This document shows, piece after piece, positions 18,115-19,373 of a stretch of 19,373 bases of DNA (the first letter of the stretch is position 1; the number at the start of each line of letters is the position of its first letter). The position numbers were made by a program, and so were the translations under genes. Source of the stretch: CAITQP01 sp964533145 (GTDB lineage: Bacteria > Patescibacteriota > Minisyncoccia > Phycocordibacterales > UBA9973); assembly GCA_964533145.1 (NCBI GenBank), contig CAZHLG010000015.1, positions 1 to 19,373 of the forward strand, read 5' to 3'. The notes below the pieces were generated by a model, which had not been told where the DNA came from, searched no databases, and was given only the letters and a program-made list of their open reading frames with translations.

Positions 18115-19373
18115 AATTTTCTATGCTTAGCGCGTAACGATGCTGGGAAAGAAGCCTAACCGCGAGCCGAATCGTCTCTCCCCGCTTTATTGAGAGGCCC
18201 TTAATCATCGAGCCTCCTGCTTCGACCGCGATTTGGGTTTTTGCGCCCGACGCTGCAGCTGATTTTATTTCTGCAGGATAGATAGCATCGTCACCGACGG
18301 CAACAATCCGAATTGAACCTGACGCGTCTTCAATGCCTGTTATAACAAAATGATATTCCAATTCGTTTCCAGATTTTTGCATGAAACTCTTGAAAGAAAT
18401 ATCAGATGTCCTAATCCTGTCGCTTGGAGTATCGCCCATATCCTCCCCGCCCCGCTTGCCACCCTTACTGCCTCCATCGGAACTATTTTTTGCTCCACCG
18501 CCCGGATCCATCCCCTTTCCTGGCGCTACGGATTTAACGCTAAGAGAACGCCGGAGGTAGGGCTCAACCTCCGCGGACGTGCGTGGCTTAACAGCGCCAA
18601 TTTCACGTCCGCTTTCTTCATCGTTTGACTGGTCAGTTGGATCAAAAGCTATACCCTGTTGATTGAGATCATCTTTATCGTCGCTGTCAGGAAGATACTG
18701 GTTTAAGCCGGGAATATCCTGCGGTTCACCAGTAATGGTCTCTCCCATGCTTTTAAGGGATTCGCGAATAAACTTATCAAGTTCACGCAAGACCTGCGTC
18801 CCTTCTTCCTTGTTTCTATCTTTATCCCATTTGTCGTGGGCAGGAGGCTCAAGGTCTCTTAAAAATCTATTGCCGATATCATTTTCGCAGATAAAAACTC
18901 CAGCGTAAGGTTCGCGAAGAGACCTGCAAGGATACTCTTCAACAAACATTTTTGGCTTTCTCACTTTCATAACCCTACTTGGGTAATGGTCCTGCTTGCG
19001 GACATAAAGAAAGACTTCGCCAATATGTTCAAGCGAACGTGTAAACTTTTCACCCATAGTGACTGCCTCGAAATAGAATTTCGCATTATGAGCCTCATAT
19101 TCATCGAAGAGTTCCCTCAGAGTTTCTGCATTGATCAGTATTTCTGCATCATCATCTTTTACGACGACCTCTAGTACGCCGTGAAAAATAGCAAGCCAGA
19201 AGTTATCGAGGATAGAGTGGATGAGTCCGGCCTTCCAATCAGGATCCGTCTTGAATCCAGCAATATAAATATCAGTTCCTCGTTCCGCCCGTCGGAAATT
19301 TTTTGGAATAATGCTTACATCTCTCACTGCGTTATAGCCATCGATTCCAAAGAAGCCCACGCCCTGCCGCACA
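18104..19373 (-). CDS. C-terminal part of a large protein, possibly a GHKL/MORC-like ATPase (cut by window edge)
   Basis: At least 422 codons; the frame stays open to the window edge, so the true start lies outside. The visible N-terminal part (VRQGVGFFGIDGYNAVRDVSIIPKN, then GTDIYIAGFKTDPDWKAGLIHSILDNFWLAIFHGVLEV) fits the transducer region that follows a GHKL ATP-binding domain in MutL/MORC-type ATPases. That is inference, because the ATP-binding motifs are not in the window. A conserved-looking block with YPCRSLREPYAGVFICENDIGNRFLRDLEPPAHDKW follows. Next is a charged, Gly/Ser-rich linker (about residues 240-320 of the fragment), then a C-terminal beta domain ending YALSIENYEG. The 11-bp overlap with the next gene shows operon coupling. 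The AT-rich composition suggests transfer. Confidence 0.65.
   Translation of the reverse strand, partial: VRQGVGFFGIDGYNAVRDVSIIPKNFRRAERGTDIYIAGFKTDPDWKAGLIHSILDNFWLAIFHGVLEVVVKDDDAEILINAETLRELFDEYEAHNAKFYFEAVTMGEKFTRSLEHIGEVFLYVRKQDHYPSRVMKVRKPKMFVEEYPCRSLREPYAGVFICENDIGNRFLRDLEPPAHDKWDKDRNKEEGTQVLRELDKFIRESLKSMGETITGEPQDIPGLNQYLPDSDDKDDLNQQGIAFDPTDQSNDEESGREIGAVKPRTSAEVEPYLRRSLSVKSVAPGKGMDPGGGAKNSSDGGSKGGKRGGEDMGDTPSDRIRTSDISFKSFMQKSGNELEYHFVITGIEDASGSIRIVAVGDDAIYPAEIKSAAASGAKTQIAVEAGGSMIKGLSIKRGETIRLAVRLLSQHRYALSIENYEG

Noticed and set aside
1..19373. CRISPR array, insertion sequence with terminal repeats, or rRNA genes
   Set aside because: No regularly spaced repeats, no transposase with inverted ends and no rRNA segments were seen on either strand.

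Overview
This window most likely comes from a member of the Patescibacteria (Candidate Phyla Radiation), probably a GC-rich Parcubacteria-type lineage. That is an inference. It rests on a Parcubacteria-style RuvX (FTSAEA in place of DERLT), tRNA genes without an encoded CCA, an isolated PilM, several short lineage-type hypothetical proteins, and very compact genes whose -10 boxes sit about 6 nt before the ATG with no visible Shine-Dalgarno sequence. Positions 1 to about 16,200 are GC-rich and uniform in style. From about 16,450 to the right edge the DNA is clearly more AT-rich and looks acquired.

Layout. 1-1,824 (mostly minus): N-terminus of a probable ribosomal protein L19, an RluA-type pseudouridine synthase, and an unknown 236-aa protein. 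Between the last two lies a plus-strand unit with an exact-consensus promoter, a 52-codon ORF and a terminator. 1,903-2,070: tRNA-Val and tRNA-Arg. 2,076-4,959 (minus): pilM, a DedA membrane protein, a free-standing MetRS-C/EMAPII-type tRNA-binding protein, an MTH1-like Nudix hydrolase and ruvX. 5,025-6,101 (plus): tRNA-Ser, a 35-aa acidic peptide and an OmpR-type regulator. 6,338-7,851 (minus): a ComF-type phosphoribosyltransferase, overlapped by a TIM-barrel protein resembling dihydroorotate dehydrogenase.

7,987-14,692 (plus) is dense in regulation and envelope genes. It holds an ECF sigma factor with a small unknown partner gene, a two-TM protein, a second OmpR-type regulator, a large multi-TM histidine kinase, a third regulator overlapping its own histidine kinase, and a secreted helical protein. 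Two 11-bp-spaced direct repeats lie at the same place in front of the third regulator and in front of the secreted protein, so this two-component system probably controls itself and that protein. 14,761-16,154: a YfcH/TIGR01777-type epimerase and a hypothetical protein.

16,213-19,373 is the most unusual part. A remnant resembling the C-terminus of a serine recombinase sits tail to tail with a tightly coupled minus-strand operon of low GC. The operon encodes the C-terminal part of a large protein (possibly a GHKL/MORC-like ATPase, cut by the window edge), a beta-rich 280-aa protein of unknown family, and a 273-aa DUF6339-like protein. Each pair of genes overlaps by 11 bp. It looks like a horizontally acquired, poorly described defence-type or DNA-transaction system whose first part lies beyond the window.

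Other structure: recurrent leaderless-type promoters, and several perfect GC-rich hairpins with 3-5 nt loops lying in frame inside coding regions, three of which encode Gly/Ala-rich stretches.
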